Source: an uncultured Collinsella sp. (GTDB lineage Bacteria > Actinomycetota > Coriobacteriia > Coriobacteriales > Coriobacteriaceae). Taken from it: a stretch of DNA of 64,000 nucleotides. Every line of letters begins with the position of its first letter. The first letter of the stretch is position 1. The notes beneath the pieces were generated by a model, which was not told where the DNA came from, did not search any database, and saw only the letters and a program-made list of their open reading frames with translations. A program made the position numbers and the translations under genes. The stretch lies in NCBI GenBank assembly GCA_958413765.1, contig CATYVH010000002.1, positions 62,001-126,000 of the forward strand, written 5' to 3'. Below, piece after piece: positions 32,324 through 42,049 of this stretch.

Positions 32324-33367
32324 TTAAGCCTCCAGCGGATGGGCGGGCACCGGCTCGCCGGCGGCAAGCGCGGCCTCGCAGACCACCACATCGCGCTCGA
32401 TATCATCGACCAGCGCCATAAACTCCTCGTACGTGGAGCAGCGCACCACCCGAGCGCGCCAGGCGGCGGCATGGGGCATGCCCTTTAAGTACCAGCTTGC
32501 ATATGTACGGGCTCGCGACATAAGCGGCAGAAGCTCGTGCGTCAACGTCAGGTGCTCACGCAGAGCCTCCAGGCGCTCGACCGAGGAGCGAGAAGGAACC
32601 GGCGTGCCATCGAGCGCAAGGGCTCGGGCATCGCCGAACACCCACGGATTGCCGTAGATGCCGCGCGCGATAAACACAGCGCTGGCACCCGAGCCGCTCA
32701 GATGCTCGGCAGCGTCCTCGGCCGAAAACACATCGCCCGAACCAATCACGGGGATCTCGACAGCGTCGGCAACCTCATCGACGACCGACCAATCGGCCTG
32801 GCCCGTATAGAGCTGAGTGGCACAACGACCGTGCACGGCAACTGCGGAGGCGCCAGCCCCTTCGAGCATCTGGGCAAACGTTGCGGCGTTGCGATCCTCG
32901 GCATAAAAACCCTTGCGGATCTTCACGGTCACGGGAACATGCGCCGCGCCCACCGTCGCCTCAACGATTCTTTCGGCCAGGTCGGGCGTGCGCATAAGCG
33001 CCGAGCCCTCGCCCTTGGTAACGACCTTGCGAGCCGGACAGGCCATGTTGATATCAATCAATGACAGGCGATCGCCCACGCGTTCCTCGACGGCAGCGAC
33101 GGCACTCGCAAACTGCTCGGGCTTGGAGCCAAAGAGCTGCACGCAAATCTGCTGCTCCTCGTCGGCCGGCAGCACCAGGCGCCACGTCTTGTTGCTGGCA
33201 TAGGCAAGGCCTGCAACGCTCACCATCTCGCTATAGGCAAGGTTGGCACCGCGGCGGCGACACATGATGCGATAGGCGGGGTCGGTTACGCCCGCCATGG
33301 GAGCCATAAGGAACGGCTGCTCGGCATAGGCGCCCAGCAACCGCTGACTATTTTCGGAAAGCGCCAT
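32324..33367 (-). CDS. dus: tRNA-dihydrouridine synthase
   Basis: A 347-residue FMN-dependent Dus enzyme (TIM barrel plus helical tail). N-terminal MAPMAGVTDPAYR, catalytic Cys110 in NMACPARKV, RKGF, VHGR and GSGDVF motifs. The NMACPA form fits the DusB subgroup, but subgroup assignment is not certain without alignment. It lies four bases after lepA. Confidence 0.93.
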   Translation of the reverse strand: MALSENSQRLLGAYAEQPFLMAPMAGVTDPAYRIMCRRRGANLAYSEMVSVAGLAYASNKTWRLVLPADEEQQICVQLFGSKPEQFASAVAAVEERVGDRLSLIDINMACPARKVVTKGEGSALMRTPDLAERIVEATVGAAHVPVTVKIRKGFYAEDRNAATFAQMLEGAGASAVAVHGRCATQLYTGQADWSVVDEVADAVEIPVIGSGDVFSAEDAAEHLSGSGASAVFIARGIYGNPWVFGDARALALDGTPVPSRSSVERLEALREHLTLTHELLPLMSRARTYASWYLKGMPHAAAWRARVVRCSTYEEFMALVDDIERDVVVCEAALAAGEPVPAHPLEA

Positions 33368-33371
33368 AGAC

Positions 33372-35183
33372 CTACTCGTCCACCTTGAGGATCGCCATAA
33401 ACGCCTCCTGAGGAACCTCGACCGAGCCGATGGCCTTCATGCGCTTCTTGCCCTCTTTCTGCTTCTCGAGCAGTTTGCGCTTACGCGAAATATCGCCGCC
33501 GTAGCACTTGGCAAGCACGTCCTTGCGACGCGCCTTGACGGTGGAGCGAGCAATGATCTTGTTGCCGATAGCACCCTGGATGGGCACCTCGAACAGCTGA
33601 CGCGGGATGATCTCCTTGAGCTTGTCGCACAGGCCGCGGGCCAGGCCATAGGCCTTGTCCTTGTGCACGATAAACGACAGCGCGTCCACCTCGTCGCCCG
33701 AAAGCAGGATATCGAGCTTGACGAGCTCGGAGGGACGATACTCGTTGAACTCATAGTCGAGCGAGGCATAGCCCTTGGTGCGGCTCTTGAGCTGATCGAA
33801 GAAGTCCAAGATAAGCTCGGCGAGCGGCATATCAAAGCGCATCTCGACCGATTTGCTCGTCAGGTGGATCATATCGGTCGTGACGCCACGGTGCTCAATG
33901 GCGAGCTGCATGACAGCACCCGTATACTCGGGCGGGCAGATGATCTTTGCCTTGAGGTAGGGCTCTTCGATACGCTCGATGCGCGTGGCCTCGGGCAGGT
34001 CCTGCGGGCTGCGGACATCGATAATCTCGCCGTCAGTCTTGTACACGTGGTAGTCGACCGAGGGGCTCGTGGCGATCAGGTCCAGATTGAACTCGCGCTC
34101 CAGGCGCTCCTTGACGACCTCCATGTGCAGCAGGCCCAGGAAGCCCACGCGGAAGCCAAAGCCCAGCGCCACTGACGTCTCGGGCTCCCACACCAACGAC
34201 GGATCGTTGACGTGCAGCTTATCGAGCGCGTCGCGCAGGTTCTCGTAGTCCTTGTTGTCGATGGGAAACAGGCCCGTGTAGACCATGGGCTTAGCCTCGC
34301 GGTAGCCCGGCAGCGGCTCGGGGCAGGGGTTCGAAGCCCAGGTAAGGGTATCGCCCACGCGCACAGCCTCGGGGTCCTTCAGACCCGTGACCACATAGCC
34401 AACCTCGCCGACGGTCAGAGCATCGACCGGCGTCTCGGCAGGACGCTTGACGCCCACGCCGTCGACCAAGAAGTCGCCCTTGGCCTGCATCATGCGCAGG
34501 GTATCGCCCTTTTTGATGGAACCATCAAAGACGCGCACCGTGGCGACGACGCCGCGGTACTCGTCGAAGTACGAATCCAGAATAAGTGCCTTGAGAGGGG
34601 CATTTGCATCGCCCTTGGGAGGCGAGATCAAAAAGACGATGGACTCCAGCAGATCGTGGATGCCCTCGCCGGTCTTGCCCGACACGCACACGGCATCGTC
34701 GGCGGGAATGGCCAGATCGTCTTCGATCTCGGTCTTAACCTCGTCGGGATGCGCCGACGGCAGGTCGATCTTATTGATGGCCGGAACAATGTCCAAGTTG
34801 GCGTTCATGGCGAGCGTCGCATTGGAAACGGTCTGCGCCTCGACGCCCTGAGTGGCGTCCACGACGAGCACCGCGCCCTCGCAAGCTGCCAGCGAACGCG
34901 AGACCTCGTAGGTGAAGTCCACGTGGCCCGGCGTATCGATCAGGTTGAACTGATACGTCTCGCCGTCGTCGGCGTCATAGGACACGCGGACGGCATTGGA
35001 CTTGATCGTGATGCCGCGCTCGCGCTCGATATCCATAGTGTCGAGCAGCTGCGACTCCATGTCGCGCTCGTCAACGGTATGGGTGAGCTCGAGGATGCGG
35101 TCACTGATCGTGGACTTGCCATGGTCGATGTGCGCAACAATTGAGAAGTTGCGGATGTGGGAAATGTCAATTGAAGTATTCAT
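33372..35183 (-). CDS. lepA: Elongation factor 4 (LepA)
   Basis: A 603-residue translational GTPase that back-translocates or remodels stalled ribosomes. G1 AHIDHGKST at 17-26, G3 DTPGHVDF, G4 NKID, and the LepA-specific C-terminal domain ending with KEGKKRMKAIGSVEVPQEAF. The start at ATG 35183 gives the canonical MNTSIDISHIRNFSIVAHID; upstream in-frame codons overlap the rpsT terminator. Confidence 0.97.
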   Translation of the reverse strand: MNTSIDISHIRNFSIVAHIDHGKSTISDRILELTHTVDERDMESQLLDTMDIERERGITIKSNAVRVSYDADDGETYQFNLIDTPGHVDFTYEVSRSLAACEGAVLVVDATQGVEAQTVSNATLAMNANLDIVPAINKIDLPSAHPDEVKTEIEDDLAIPADDAVCVSGKTGEGIHDLLESIVFLISPPKGDANAPLKALILDSYFDEYRGVVATVRVFDGSIKKGDTLRMMQAKGDFLVDGVGVKRPAETPVDALTVGEVGYVVTGLKDPEAVRVGDTLTWASNPCPEPLPGYREAKPMVYTGLFPIDNKDYENLRDALDKLHVNDPSLVWEPETSVALGFGFRVGFLGLLHMEVVKERLEREFNLDLIATSPSVDYHVYKTDGEIIDVRSPQDLPEATRIERIEEPYLKAKIICPPEYTGAVMQLAIEHRGVTTDMIHLTSKSVEMRFDMPLAELILDFFDQLKSRTKGYASLDYEFNEYRPSELVKLDILLSGDEVDALSFIVHKDKAYGLARGLCDKLKEIIPRQLFEVPIQGAIGNKIIARSTVKARRKDVLAKCYGGDISRKRKLLEKQKEGKKRMKAIGSVEVPQEAFMAILKVDE

Positions 35184-35208
35184 GCGGACTATCTTACCCG
35201 AGCGATAC

Positions 35209-35245
35209 AAAAAATGGAGCCTGCTCCATAAAACAGGCTCCATTT
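35209..35245 (-). terminator. rpsT terminator
   Basis: On the minus strand AAATGGAGCCTG pairs with CAGGCTCCATTT around a ten-base loop and is followed by a T run. It separates rpsT from lepA. Confidence 0.88.
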
Positions 35246-35279
35246 ATGCGCGTAATCTGTGTGGTGTGAAATTTACAAC

Positions 35280-35546
35280 TTAGGCGTTGATGCTGTTCAC
35301 GAGCTTAGCAAGACCGGACTTGCGGTTGGAAGCCTGGTTCTTGTGGATAACATGCTTGGCGGCAGCCATGTCGAGACGCTTGGTGACGGTCTTGAGGGCA
35401 GCCTGGGCCTTCTCGGCGTCGCCCTCGGCGACGGCGGACTGGACGTGCTTGGTCAGCGTCTTGAGCTCGGACTTGACAGCCTTGTTACGCATGCGAGCTG
35501 CCTCATTGGTGCGGATACGCTTCTTCTGAGACTTGATGTTTGCCAC
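35280..35546 (-). CDS. rpsT: 30S ribosomal protein S20
   Basis: An 88-residue, Lys/Arg/Ala-rich S20: ANIKSQKKRIRTNEAARMRN at the start and HKNQASNRKSGLAKLVN at the end. The start is GTG 35546, with AAGGAAC about ten bases upstream; GTG starts are known for rpsT. A promoter with an extended -10 lies about 75 bases upstream. Confidence 0.96.
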   Translation of the reverse strand: MANIKSQKKRIRTNEAARMRNKAVKSELKTLTKHVQSAVAEGDAEKAQAALKTVTKRLDMAAAKHVIHKNQASNRKSGLAKLVNSINA

Positions 35547-35621
35547 TTCTGGAGTTCCTTTCGAGTTCCTTGCAAAAAATGTATGACACCTCTGAGACAC
35601 GGTGAGGTCATGCAAGCGCCT

Positions 35622-35629
35622 ACTATAGC
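35622..35629 (-). promoter_or_regulatory. Extended -10 promoter element of rpsT
   Basis: Minus-strand TGCTATAGT; the TATAGT hexamer is at 35622-35627. No strong -35 box is seen. Confidence 0.55.
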
Positions 35630-35679
35630 ACGCTCCCCCTCAAAGGGATAGAACGAATTTGCCAAATAGGCAGGTATCA

Positions 35680-36642
35680 TCACGATTTTCTCAAGATGTT
35701 CGTAATCCAGAGCAAAAGCGCGGTCTGAGAATCGGCCGAACCCTTCAGCGCGAGCTCCACATCGACCGCGCCCTCGAGCGCGGCAACGAGCTCTGCCATC
35801 GAAAAGCGACGTGCCCAGGTCAGGTGATTCTTGACCTGCCAGGACTGGAGCTTAAGTGTTGCGGCCAGCTCACGACCCTGTCCGCGCGCATCGAGCGCCT
35901 TGGCAACGATAAGCTCGCGGATGCGGCCGCACAGCAATGTGTAAGTCCACACGTAGCTCTTGGCGGGCAGTAGATTGAAGAGCTCGAGCGAGCGTCGCAT
36001 GTCACGGGCCGAGACCGCATTGAGAAAGTCCCAGGGTTGAACCTCGGCCGTACGTACAATCCAGCGCTCAACGTCGGCAAGCTCAATCTGGGGCGCCTCG
36101 ACCATCTGGGCAAGCTTAGCCAAGTCGTTATCGAGCATGCGAGTGTTTTCACCCGAACGCGAGACGAGCTCTTCGGCGGCCGCCGTCGAGATCGACTTGC
36201 CGTGCTGCGTCGCCATCTGCTGCACACGGCGCGGTAGCTCCCAGCGCTTGGTGCCGGAGCAATCGATCACGGCCTTCTTGTCGATCTTGGCGATCGCCTT
36301 ATACAGGCGCGTGTTCTTGGCAAGCGAGTCGGCGATGATGAGGCAGACCGTTGTGGGGCTGGGACTCGCCAGATACTCGACGAGCGGCTCCGAAACCGCT
36401 TTGGCGAGCTTTGAGCAGCCATCAAGGATTACCAATCGAAACTCGCTGCCCATGGGAAAGGTGTTAAGCGATCCGATAATAGACTCGATATCGGGGTCCT
36501 TGGTCATGTCTCGCTCGTCGAGGTTGAACTCGACCATACCCGATTTTTCCAGACGCGCTTTCATACGCGAGACGGCGTGGTCGCGCTTAACTCCGTCGGT
36601 ACCGACGATCAGATATGCCGGCAGCAAACCGGTTTCGGACAT
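35680..36642 (-). CDS. holA: DNA polymerase III subunit delta
   Basis: A 320-residue clamp-loader delta subunit: PAYLIVGTDGVKRDHAVSRM at the start (family LVYGEE-like segment), a FPMGSEFRLVIL strand, then DCSGTKRWELPRRVQQMA and a C-terminal helical collar domain. Start ATG 36642 is supported by GGGAGGGG; an in-frame ATG at 36684 has no ribosome site. Follows comEC, as in Firmicutes. Confidence 0.92.
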   Translation of the reverse strand: MSETGLLPAYLIVGTDGVKRDHAVSRMKARLEKSGMVEFNLDERDMTKDPDIESIIGSLNTFPMGSEFRLVILDGCSKLAKAVSEPLVEYLASPSPTTVCLIIADSLAKNTRLYKAIAKIDKKAVIDCSGTKRWELPRRVQQMATQHGKSISTAAAEELVSRSGENTRMLDNDLAKLAQMVEAPQIELADVERWIVRTAEVQPWDFLNAVSARDMRRSLELFNLLPAKSYVWTYTLLCGRIRELIVAKALDARGQGRELAATLKLQSWQVKNHLTWARRFSMAELVAALEGAVDVELALKGSADSQTALLLWITNILRKS

Positions 36643-36720
36643 TGCGCCCCCCTCCCGCAGGCCTTCGTATTCGTTCCGTGCCATTTTAGCCCAGGGGCCC
36701 ACCACGCGCCAACGACGTCG

Positions 36721-39024
36721 TCACGGTCGCTGGCATCGCATCGCAAAGCCGTTCGCAGTCGGTGTGACGGTAATGTCGCCGTGTTCGATGGTACACGCGA
36801 ACACACCACCCGCTTCCTTAACGGCATCGATGCAGGCATCGGACGGATGGCCGTATCGATTCCCCTCACCGGCGCTTGCGAGGGAAAGCTCGGGCTTCAG
36901 GACGTCCAGCAACTCACCATCGACTGAAACCTTGGAGCCGTGATGCCCAAGTTTAAGTACATCGATATCCCCCACCTCCTGCACGAATTCCCGTTCTTGG
37001 TCGAGCTCGGCATCACCGGTGAGAAGTATTCGCAGGCCCTTACCTTCCTGAACATAAGAGAGCAGCAGGACAAGCGAGTCCTCATTTCCCTCGCCATCCA
37101 CGGACTCGAATGGCCACATCACGCGGGCGCAAAATGAGCCGATGTCGACCGTATCCCCACGGCGCACCTGCCGATACTCCACGCCAGGTCGGTTCAATAC
37201 CTCGGCAGGAGCATCCTCCAGCGCATCCGCCGCCACGGCAATCGTTCCGACCGAAAACTGTTCGAGCACGGCAGGCAAACCACCCCAGTGGTCCTCATCC
37301 CAATGCGTCACAAAGACGGCATCGATATGGTGCACGTTATTGCGAACCAACGCCGCCACCACGCGCTCGTCGAGCCCGCAGTCGACGAGAGCTACTGCGC
37401 CGCCTTGGCGGATAAGAATCGCATCGGCCTGGCCCACATCGAGCACCGTCACCGAAGGCGGAGCGAATCGATCCCAATAGACGTACGGAATCGCAGCCAA
37501 GAGTATCAGGCTTGCAAGCCCCGCCGCCATAGGACGTGCACGGGGACGCGGCCACCAGACCAGCAGAACCGCCAGAAAACACGGCAATAGGTAAATCCAC
37601 ATGCTATCGGGCGGCACGCTCACGTATGCACCCGGCACGGCGGCAAACAGCTGCTCGAAGAACAGCGCGCAACGGGCGGCAATCATGGGCACAACGAGCG
37701 CCCAAGTCCGCAACGGTCCCACGAGCGAAAAGGGAGCCAGCACGATCGACACAGCGAGCAGAACGCTCACCACCGGACCGATGACCGCATTTGACAACGG
37801 AGCAATGAGCGAGAATGTACCGAAGGCAGGAATGGTAATGGGAAGTGTCGCCAGTTGCGAGCACAGCGTGACGGAAAACACGCTGGTAACGCCCGATGGC
37901 ACACCCAGCTCACCCAAAGCATAGGTCGCATAGGGGCAAAAGCACAGAATGGCTAAGACGCTGGCACATGATAGCTGAAAGCCCATCTCGAACAGCACCG
38001 TCGGCCGCAGTAGCACAAAGATGGACATGGTTACGAAGAGTGCCGAAAGGCCGTGCCGACGACGCCCCGCGTCGTTTACGACAAGCGTCACGAACACCAT
38101 GCAGCACGCGCGCGCGGCCGAGGGAGACGCGCCCGTAAATGCAGCGTAGCCCACAAGCGTTATCGCCAATATCGCCCGCTGAAGACCACGTGAGCACCGA
38201 GTCTTTTGCAATACGCCCTCGATTACAAACCCCACGATAGCCAAATGGCTGCCCGAGACGGCGATAAGATGTGCCGTTCCCGTCACAGAAAACCAGTCGC
38301 CCGCCGGCTGGGCGCGCAGCTCGGCCGAACGACCGCAGACGACACCGGCTATGAGCGCACGCGCCGGGTCGGTCGCAGGCGCGATGGACGCAAGCAGCCC
38401 ATTTCGCAGCCGAAGCAGCGGCCCCGGAGAACCCTCATCGACCGACACAATCCGAACGGCTTTAACCTTACGCACCTCGCCTCGGAGCACGCGCGATCGT
38501 CCATATGCCTCGTTCTCAAAACGCGAAACGCGACCGATAACACGCACGTGCGCCCCGACCTTGAGCTCACGATCACACGATAGGCGAACCGTTGCCAAGT
38601 TCTTACCGTCCGCGCGTGCCTCGCAGGTATAGGAATACACGTCGTCGTTTATGGATGGATCACCCTGCACGACAAACTCGAGGCCGCTTGCCGCTCGACC
38701 GTCGAGCGCCTTCGAGGCGCTGAGCACACCCACAGCCCACCACGCCGAGACGACCGCTCCCGCCACGAGACCGGCGGACGCGGCATACAGCCACCGCTTC
38801 AAAGGGGCAAGCCGCGCACAAGAGTGAGCCAGCACAACGAAAACCGCTGCCGCAACGGGAATGGCCCATAGCGGCCCGACCGCCGTCGCCCGCTCCCTCA
38901 GCAGCGCATCAGCGGCTATGCTGAGCACCAAGGCGCAGCTCACGCACATGCCGGCACACAGGGCCATCGTCCACGGAATCAGGGGTCGCGGAGGCATCAC
39001 GTGCTCGCGCTCGGTCGCGCTCAT
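36721..39024 (-). CDS. comEC: Competence DNA-uptake channel protein ComEC/Rec2
   Basis: A 767-residue polytopic protein: N-terminal membrane helices, an OB-like DUF4131 region (about 100-190), the Competence membrane domain (GTAHLIAVSGSHLAIVGFVIE, GASPSAARAC) and a C-terminal metallo-beta-lactamase domain with THWDEDHWGG near 571 and LGHHGSKVS. It forms the channel for single-stranded DNA uptake. ATG 39024 overlaps the comEA stop (ATGA), implying coupled translation. Confidence 0.94.
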   Translation of the reverse strand: MSATEREHVMPPRPLIPWTMALCAGMCVSCALVLSIAADALLRERATAVGPLWAIPVAAAVFVVLAHSCARLAPLKRWLYAASAGLVAGAVVSAWWAVGVLSASKALDGRAASGLEFVVQGDPSINDDVYSYTCEARADGKNLATVRLSCDRELKVGAHVRVIGRVSRFENEAYGRSRVLRGEVRKVKAVRIVSVDEGSPGPLLRLRNGLLASIAPATDPARALIAGVVCGRSAELRAQPAGDWFSVTGTAHLIAVSGSHLAIVGFVIEGVLQKTRCSRGLQRAILAITLVGYAAFTGASPSAARACCMVFVTLVVNDAGRRRHGLSALFVTMSIFVLLRPTVLFEMGFQLSCASVLAILCFCPYATYALGELGVPSGVTSVFSVTLCSQLATLPITIPAFGTFSLIAPLSNAVIGPVVSVLLAVSIVLAPFSLVGPLRTWALVVPMIAARCALFFEQLFAAVPGAYVSVPPDSMWIYLLPCFLAVLLVWWPRPRARPMAAGLASLILLAAIPYVYWDRFAPPSVTVLDVGQADAILIRQGGAVALVDCGLDERVVAALVRNNVHHIDAVFVTHWDEDHWGGLPAVLEQFSVGTIAVAADALEDAPAEVLNRPGVEYRQVRRGDTVDIGSFCARVMWPFESVDGEGNEDSLVLLLSYVQEGKGLRILLTGDAELDQEREFVQEVGDIDVLKLGHHGSKVSVDGELLDVLKPELSLASAGEGNRYGHPSDACIDAVKEAGGVFACTIEHGDITVTPTANGFAMRCQRP

Positions 39025-39734
39025 ACGCAGATGCAATCTTTGATTTTGGCAAGCTTCTTCTCGCCGATTCCCGACACACGCATCAGATCGTCAACCGAGG
39101 CGAAAGCACCGTTCTTTGTCCGCTCATCGATAATCGACTGGGCCATGGAGGGGCCGATGCCCGAAAGCGTCTGCAGCTCTTCTGCGCTTGCCGTATTGAT
39201 GTTTACTAGGCCTGTTGCGCCACTAACGCCCGACGATGCGGAAGTCCCACCATCAACACCGGCTTCCGCAATGGACGCCTGCTGCTCCCCTACCGTTGGA
39301 ACGTGAATTTTTTGTCCATCAGTGACCTTGGATGCACGATTAAGCCCCGTAACGTCTGCTTCGGGCGCCAGTCCGCCGGCGGCATCAATCGCCTGAGCCA
39401 CCCGCGCCCCATCTTTGAGGCGATATACACCGGGTGACACCACGGCGCCATCAACATCGACATAAACCTCTGCCGCGGCAGACGCCTTAGGCGAAGAGCC
39501 TTCGGATGTCTTTCCGCTCGAAGCATCGCCGGATCCCGGCTCCACTAACGTGCCCGAACCATCAGTGCGCTCAAACGACACACCGCCGGCACCGCCGCCA
39601 AGGTTCGCCATCGCCAGCCCACTCGCCATCGCAATGACGACCAGTATCGCCATCACCACTGCCTTATGACCGAGCAGTTTGCCCGCCCAGCGGTCCATCT
39701 TTTTGACTCGTTCGTGTTGTTCGCGCTGCGCCAT
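39021..39734 (-). CDS. comEA: Competence DNA receptor ComEA
   Basis: A 237-residue protein with one membrane helix at about 24-46, a Gly/Ser/Thr-rich linker, an SLBB domain at about 88-145 (VYVDVDGAVVSPGVYRL) and a C-terminal helix-hairpin-helix domain (LVNINTASAEELQTLSGIG, LMRVSGIGEKKLAKI). This is the Gram-positive ComEA layout. Start ATG 39734 has GGGAGG seven bases upstream; an upstream in-frame codon at 39812 is not supported. Confidence 0.95.
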   Translation of the reverse strand: MAQREQHERVKKMDRWAGKLLGHKAVVMAILVVIAMASGLAMANLGGGAGGVSFERTDGSGTLVEPGSGDASSGKTSEGSSPKASAAAEVYVDVDGAVVSPGVYRLKDGARVAQAIDAAGGLAPEADVTGLNRASKVTDGQKIHVPTVGEQQASIAEAGVDGGTSASSGVSGATGLVNINTASAEELQTLSGIGPSMAQSIIDERTKNGAFASVDDLMRVSGIGEKKLAKIKDCICV

Positions 39735-39796
39735 AGCAAAACCTCCCAACACCATCGTGTCAGGAAAGGAGCTCCACAACAGCCACGCCCCAAAAC

Positions 39797-39823
39797 CGGT
39801 TTTTGCGGTCAAACCAAAAACCG
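39797..39823. other. AT-rich hairpin upstream of comEA
   Basis: CGGTTTTTG pairs perfectly with CAAAAACCG around a nine-base loop, 63 bases before the comEA start. Adjacent strings CCAAAAACCGA and CCAAAACCTTG resemble the 11-base repeats upstream of recA. It could be an operator; nothing is known. Confidence 0.35.
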
Positions 39824-39904
39824 ACCAAAACCTTGCACAAATCTGTCCATTTATTCAGGCACACGTCAGCAAATGAACGCTTAGCCGCAAAATGCCCAGA
39901 TAGC

Positions 39905-39937
39905 AAAAGACCGACGATGCAGGCGCATCGTCGGTCT
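39905..39937 (-). terminator. thiI terminator
   Basis: A perfect 13-pair stem (AGACCGACGATGC with GCATCGTCGGTCT) followed by TTTTGC on the minus strand, 10 bases after thiI. Confidence 0.9.
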
Positions 39938-39947
39938 ATGCACAAAT

Positions 39948-41192
39948 TTACTCGTAATCTTGGTAAATCTCACGCGGAGCAAGCTCCGAATGTTTGCGTT
40001 TTAAGGTCTTAGGGGCCTTATACGTGTTGCTCTCGAAGTCGATGTACTCGGTCTGCTTGAGCAGGCGCTCGATCATCTCCTCATGATCGAACAACTCCCA
40101 GGCCTCATGCACGGCATCGAGTTTAGCGTGCGTCTCGGGTCGGCGCGGCATAAACAGCGTGCAGCAGTCGGGAGCGGCCTCAGTCGAGATATCGAACGTA
40201 CCGATCTCCTCAGCACGCGCGATGATCTCCTGCTTGTCCGAACCGATGAGAGGACGGAACACGGGGATCTTCACGGCCTCGTTGACGGCCATGATGTTCT
40301 CAAGCGTTTGGGAGGCAACCTGCCCAAGCGATTCGCCCGTAACGATGGCCTTGGCGCCCTCGATGCGCGCAATGCGCTCGGCAACCGAATACATAATGCG
40401 ACGATACATGATCACACGCAGGTTGCTGGGGCAGGTGACCGAAATCTCACGCTGGCAGTCGCCAAACGGCACCACGTACAGGCGGCCGATCTGGACACCC
40501 GGCTCAAGCGCACGGATGATGTCCTGCACCAAATACTCGCTCGTATCAGGCGTCTGCGGACGACCGGAGAAATGCACCGGCACGCACACCGCGCCGCGAC
40601 GCGCGAGCATCCAGGTCGCCACCGGAGAATCGATACCCGACGACAGCAGCGTCACGACCTTGCCGGCAGAACCCACCGGAAGACCGCCCACGCCGCGCTC
40701 GGAGCGCGCGTACACATAAACGCTACCCTGGACCACCAGTACGTGCACCATCACATCGGAGTCGTGCATTTGAACCTTTTTATCGGGGAAGGCCTCACAC
40801 AGTACCTCGCCCACCTGACGATTAATATCGATCGAGGTGAGCTCATAGTCGGTATTGGAGCGCTTGGCGTGCACCTTAAACGAATCGAAGGAACCAAACT
40901 CGCGCAGTGCCTTCACGGCGGCGGCGCAGTACTCCTGTGGGTCGCGGTTGGTGTGATACGCCATAGACACACGGGCAACGCCGGGGACGGTGCAAATGAC
41001 ACGCGCCGCCTCGTCGGCCTGATGCTCGTTAAAGGTCACGAGGATATAACCGGAAATTCGAGACACGGCGTTCACGGAAAAGGCGGCCAAGGCCGCCTTG
41101 ATGTTATCCATGAGGATATGCTCAAAATGTGCGCGGTTCTTGCCCTTCAGTCCAACCTCGTGATAGTGGACCAGGCAGACGCGAGCCGCCAT
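39948..41192 (-). CDS. thiI: tRNA 4-thiouridine synthetase ThiI
   Basis: A 414-residue enzyme: NFLD and THUMP domains (1-165) and a PP-loop ATPase with LLSSGIDSPVATWML near 175-190. It adenylates U8 of tRNA and transfers sulfur. The C-terminal rhodanese domain of enterobacterial ThiI is absent, as in Gram-positive forms, which use a dedicated cysteine desulfurase. It abuts rpoZ with no gap. Confidence 0.95.
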   Translation of the reverse strand: MAARVCLVHYHEVGLKGKNRAHFEHILMDNIKAALAAFSVNAVSRISGYILVTFNEHQADEAARVICTVPGVARVSMAYHTNRDPQEYCAAAVKALREFGSFDSFKVHAKRSNTDYELTSIDINRQVGEVLCEAFPDKKVQMHDSDVMVHVLVVQGSVYVYARSERGVGGLPVGSAGKVVTLLSSGIDSPVATWMLARRGAVCVPVHFSGRPQTPDTSEYLVQDIIRALEPGVQIGRLYVVPFGDCQREISVTCPSNLRVIMYRRIMYSVAERIARIEGAKAIVTGESLGQVASQTLENIMAVNEAVKIPVFRPLIGSDKQEIIARAEEIGTFDISTEAAPDCCTLFMPRRPETHAKLDAVHEAWELFDHEEMIERLLKQTEYIDFESNTYKAPKTLKRKHSELAPREIYQDYE

Positions 41193-41474
41193 TTAGGCTT
41201 CAGCAACCTTGTGGCCGAGCGCCTTCTCGTAACGGGCCTCGTCGTAAGAGATGTCACCGTCGACAATCTCGTCCATAGCCATCGAGATGGTATCGGCACC
41301 GGAAAGCCCGATGGTGATGTCATCGACATCCTGGACGGCAAGCACGCGGTTGTGCTGGCCACGCAGCATGCTATTGATGTCGCAGGCGCGCTTGGAGGCA
41401 AGCGAAGCGAGCAGGAAGCGGTTGTGATCGGTCTTCTCCAGAAGATCGTCAATGCAAGGCTTTACAACGGACAC
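41193..41474 (-). CDS. rpoZ: RNA polymerase omega subunit
   Basis: A 93-residue protein. N-terminal PCIDDLLEKTDHNRFLLASLASKRACDIN is the omega signature (LL...SRY.LV...A.RAR-like), with a variable C-terminus. It aids RNA polymerase assembly. GTG start. Follows gmk by five bases, the usual gmk-rpoZ pair. Confidence 0.92.
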   Translation of the reverse strand: MSVVKPCIDDLLEKTDHNRFLLASLASKRACDINSMLRGQHNRVLAVQDVDDITIGLSGADTISMAMDEIVDGDISYDEARYEKALGHKVAEA

Positions 41475-41479
41475 GGACC

Positions 41480-42049
41480 TCAGATCCTTTCATGCATATC
41501 GAGAACGCGAACGAGTTCATCGGTCGCGCGGTCGAGATCGTCATTCACCACGACGTCGTCGTAGCGGTCGGCAAGGGCAAGCTCATCGGCGGCGTTTGCC
41601 ATACGCAGCTCAATCGTCTCGGGCGTCTCGGTACCGCGACCGACTAGACGCTCGCGGAGCACCTCAAGCGAAGGCGGCTTGATAAAGATCAGCACGGCCT
41701 CGGGGAAACGCTCCTTCACCTGCAGGGCGCCCTGGACATCGATCTCCAAAATCAGAGACGAGCCCGAGGCGAGCTTGGATGTGACCTCGCTCACCAACGT
41801 GCCGTAGCAGTTACCGTGGACCTCGGCCCACTCAACAAACTCACCGTTTGCCACGCGGCGGTCGAACTCCTCACGCGTCAGGAAAAAGTAATTGACGCCG
41901 TCGACCTCACCTTTGCGTGGTGCTCGCGTGGTAGCCGAAACCGTCAGGCCCAGGTTCGAGCGGAGCTCGCGCACACGAGTGACGAGCGTGCCCTTGCCTG
42001 CGCCTGACGGTCCAGAAATCACAAAGAGCTTGGAATCCTGAGCGCCCAC
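41480..42049 (-). CDS. gmk: Guanylate kinase
   Basis: A 189-residue GMP kinase: P-loop GPSGAGKGT at 13-21, SATTRAPRKGEVDGVNYFF, and EIDVQGALQV. GTG start at 42049 adjoins the mihF stop (TAAGTG), so translation is probably coupled. Confidence 0.96.
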   Translation of the reverse strand: MGAQDSKLFVISGPSGAGKGTLVTRVRELRSNLGLTVSATTRAPRKGEVDGVNYFFLTREEFDRRVANGEFVEWAEVHGNCYGTLVSEVTSKLASGSSLILEIDVQGALQVKERFPEAVLIFIKPPSLEVLRERLVGRGTETPETIELRMANAADELALADRYDDVVVNDDLDRATDELVRVLDMHERI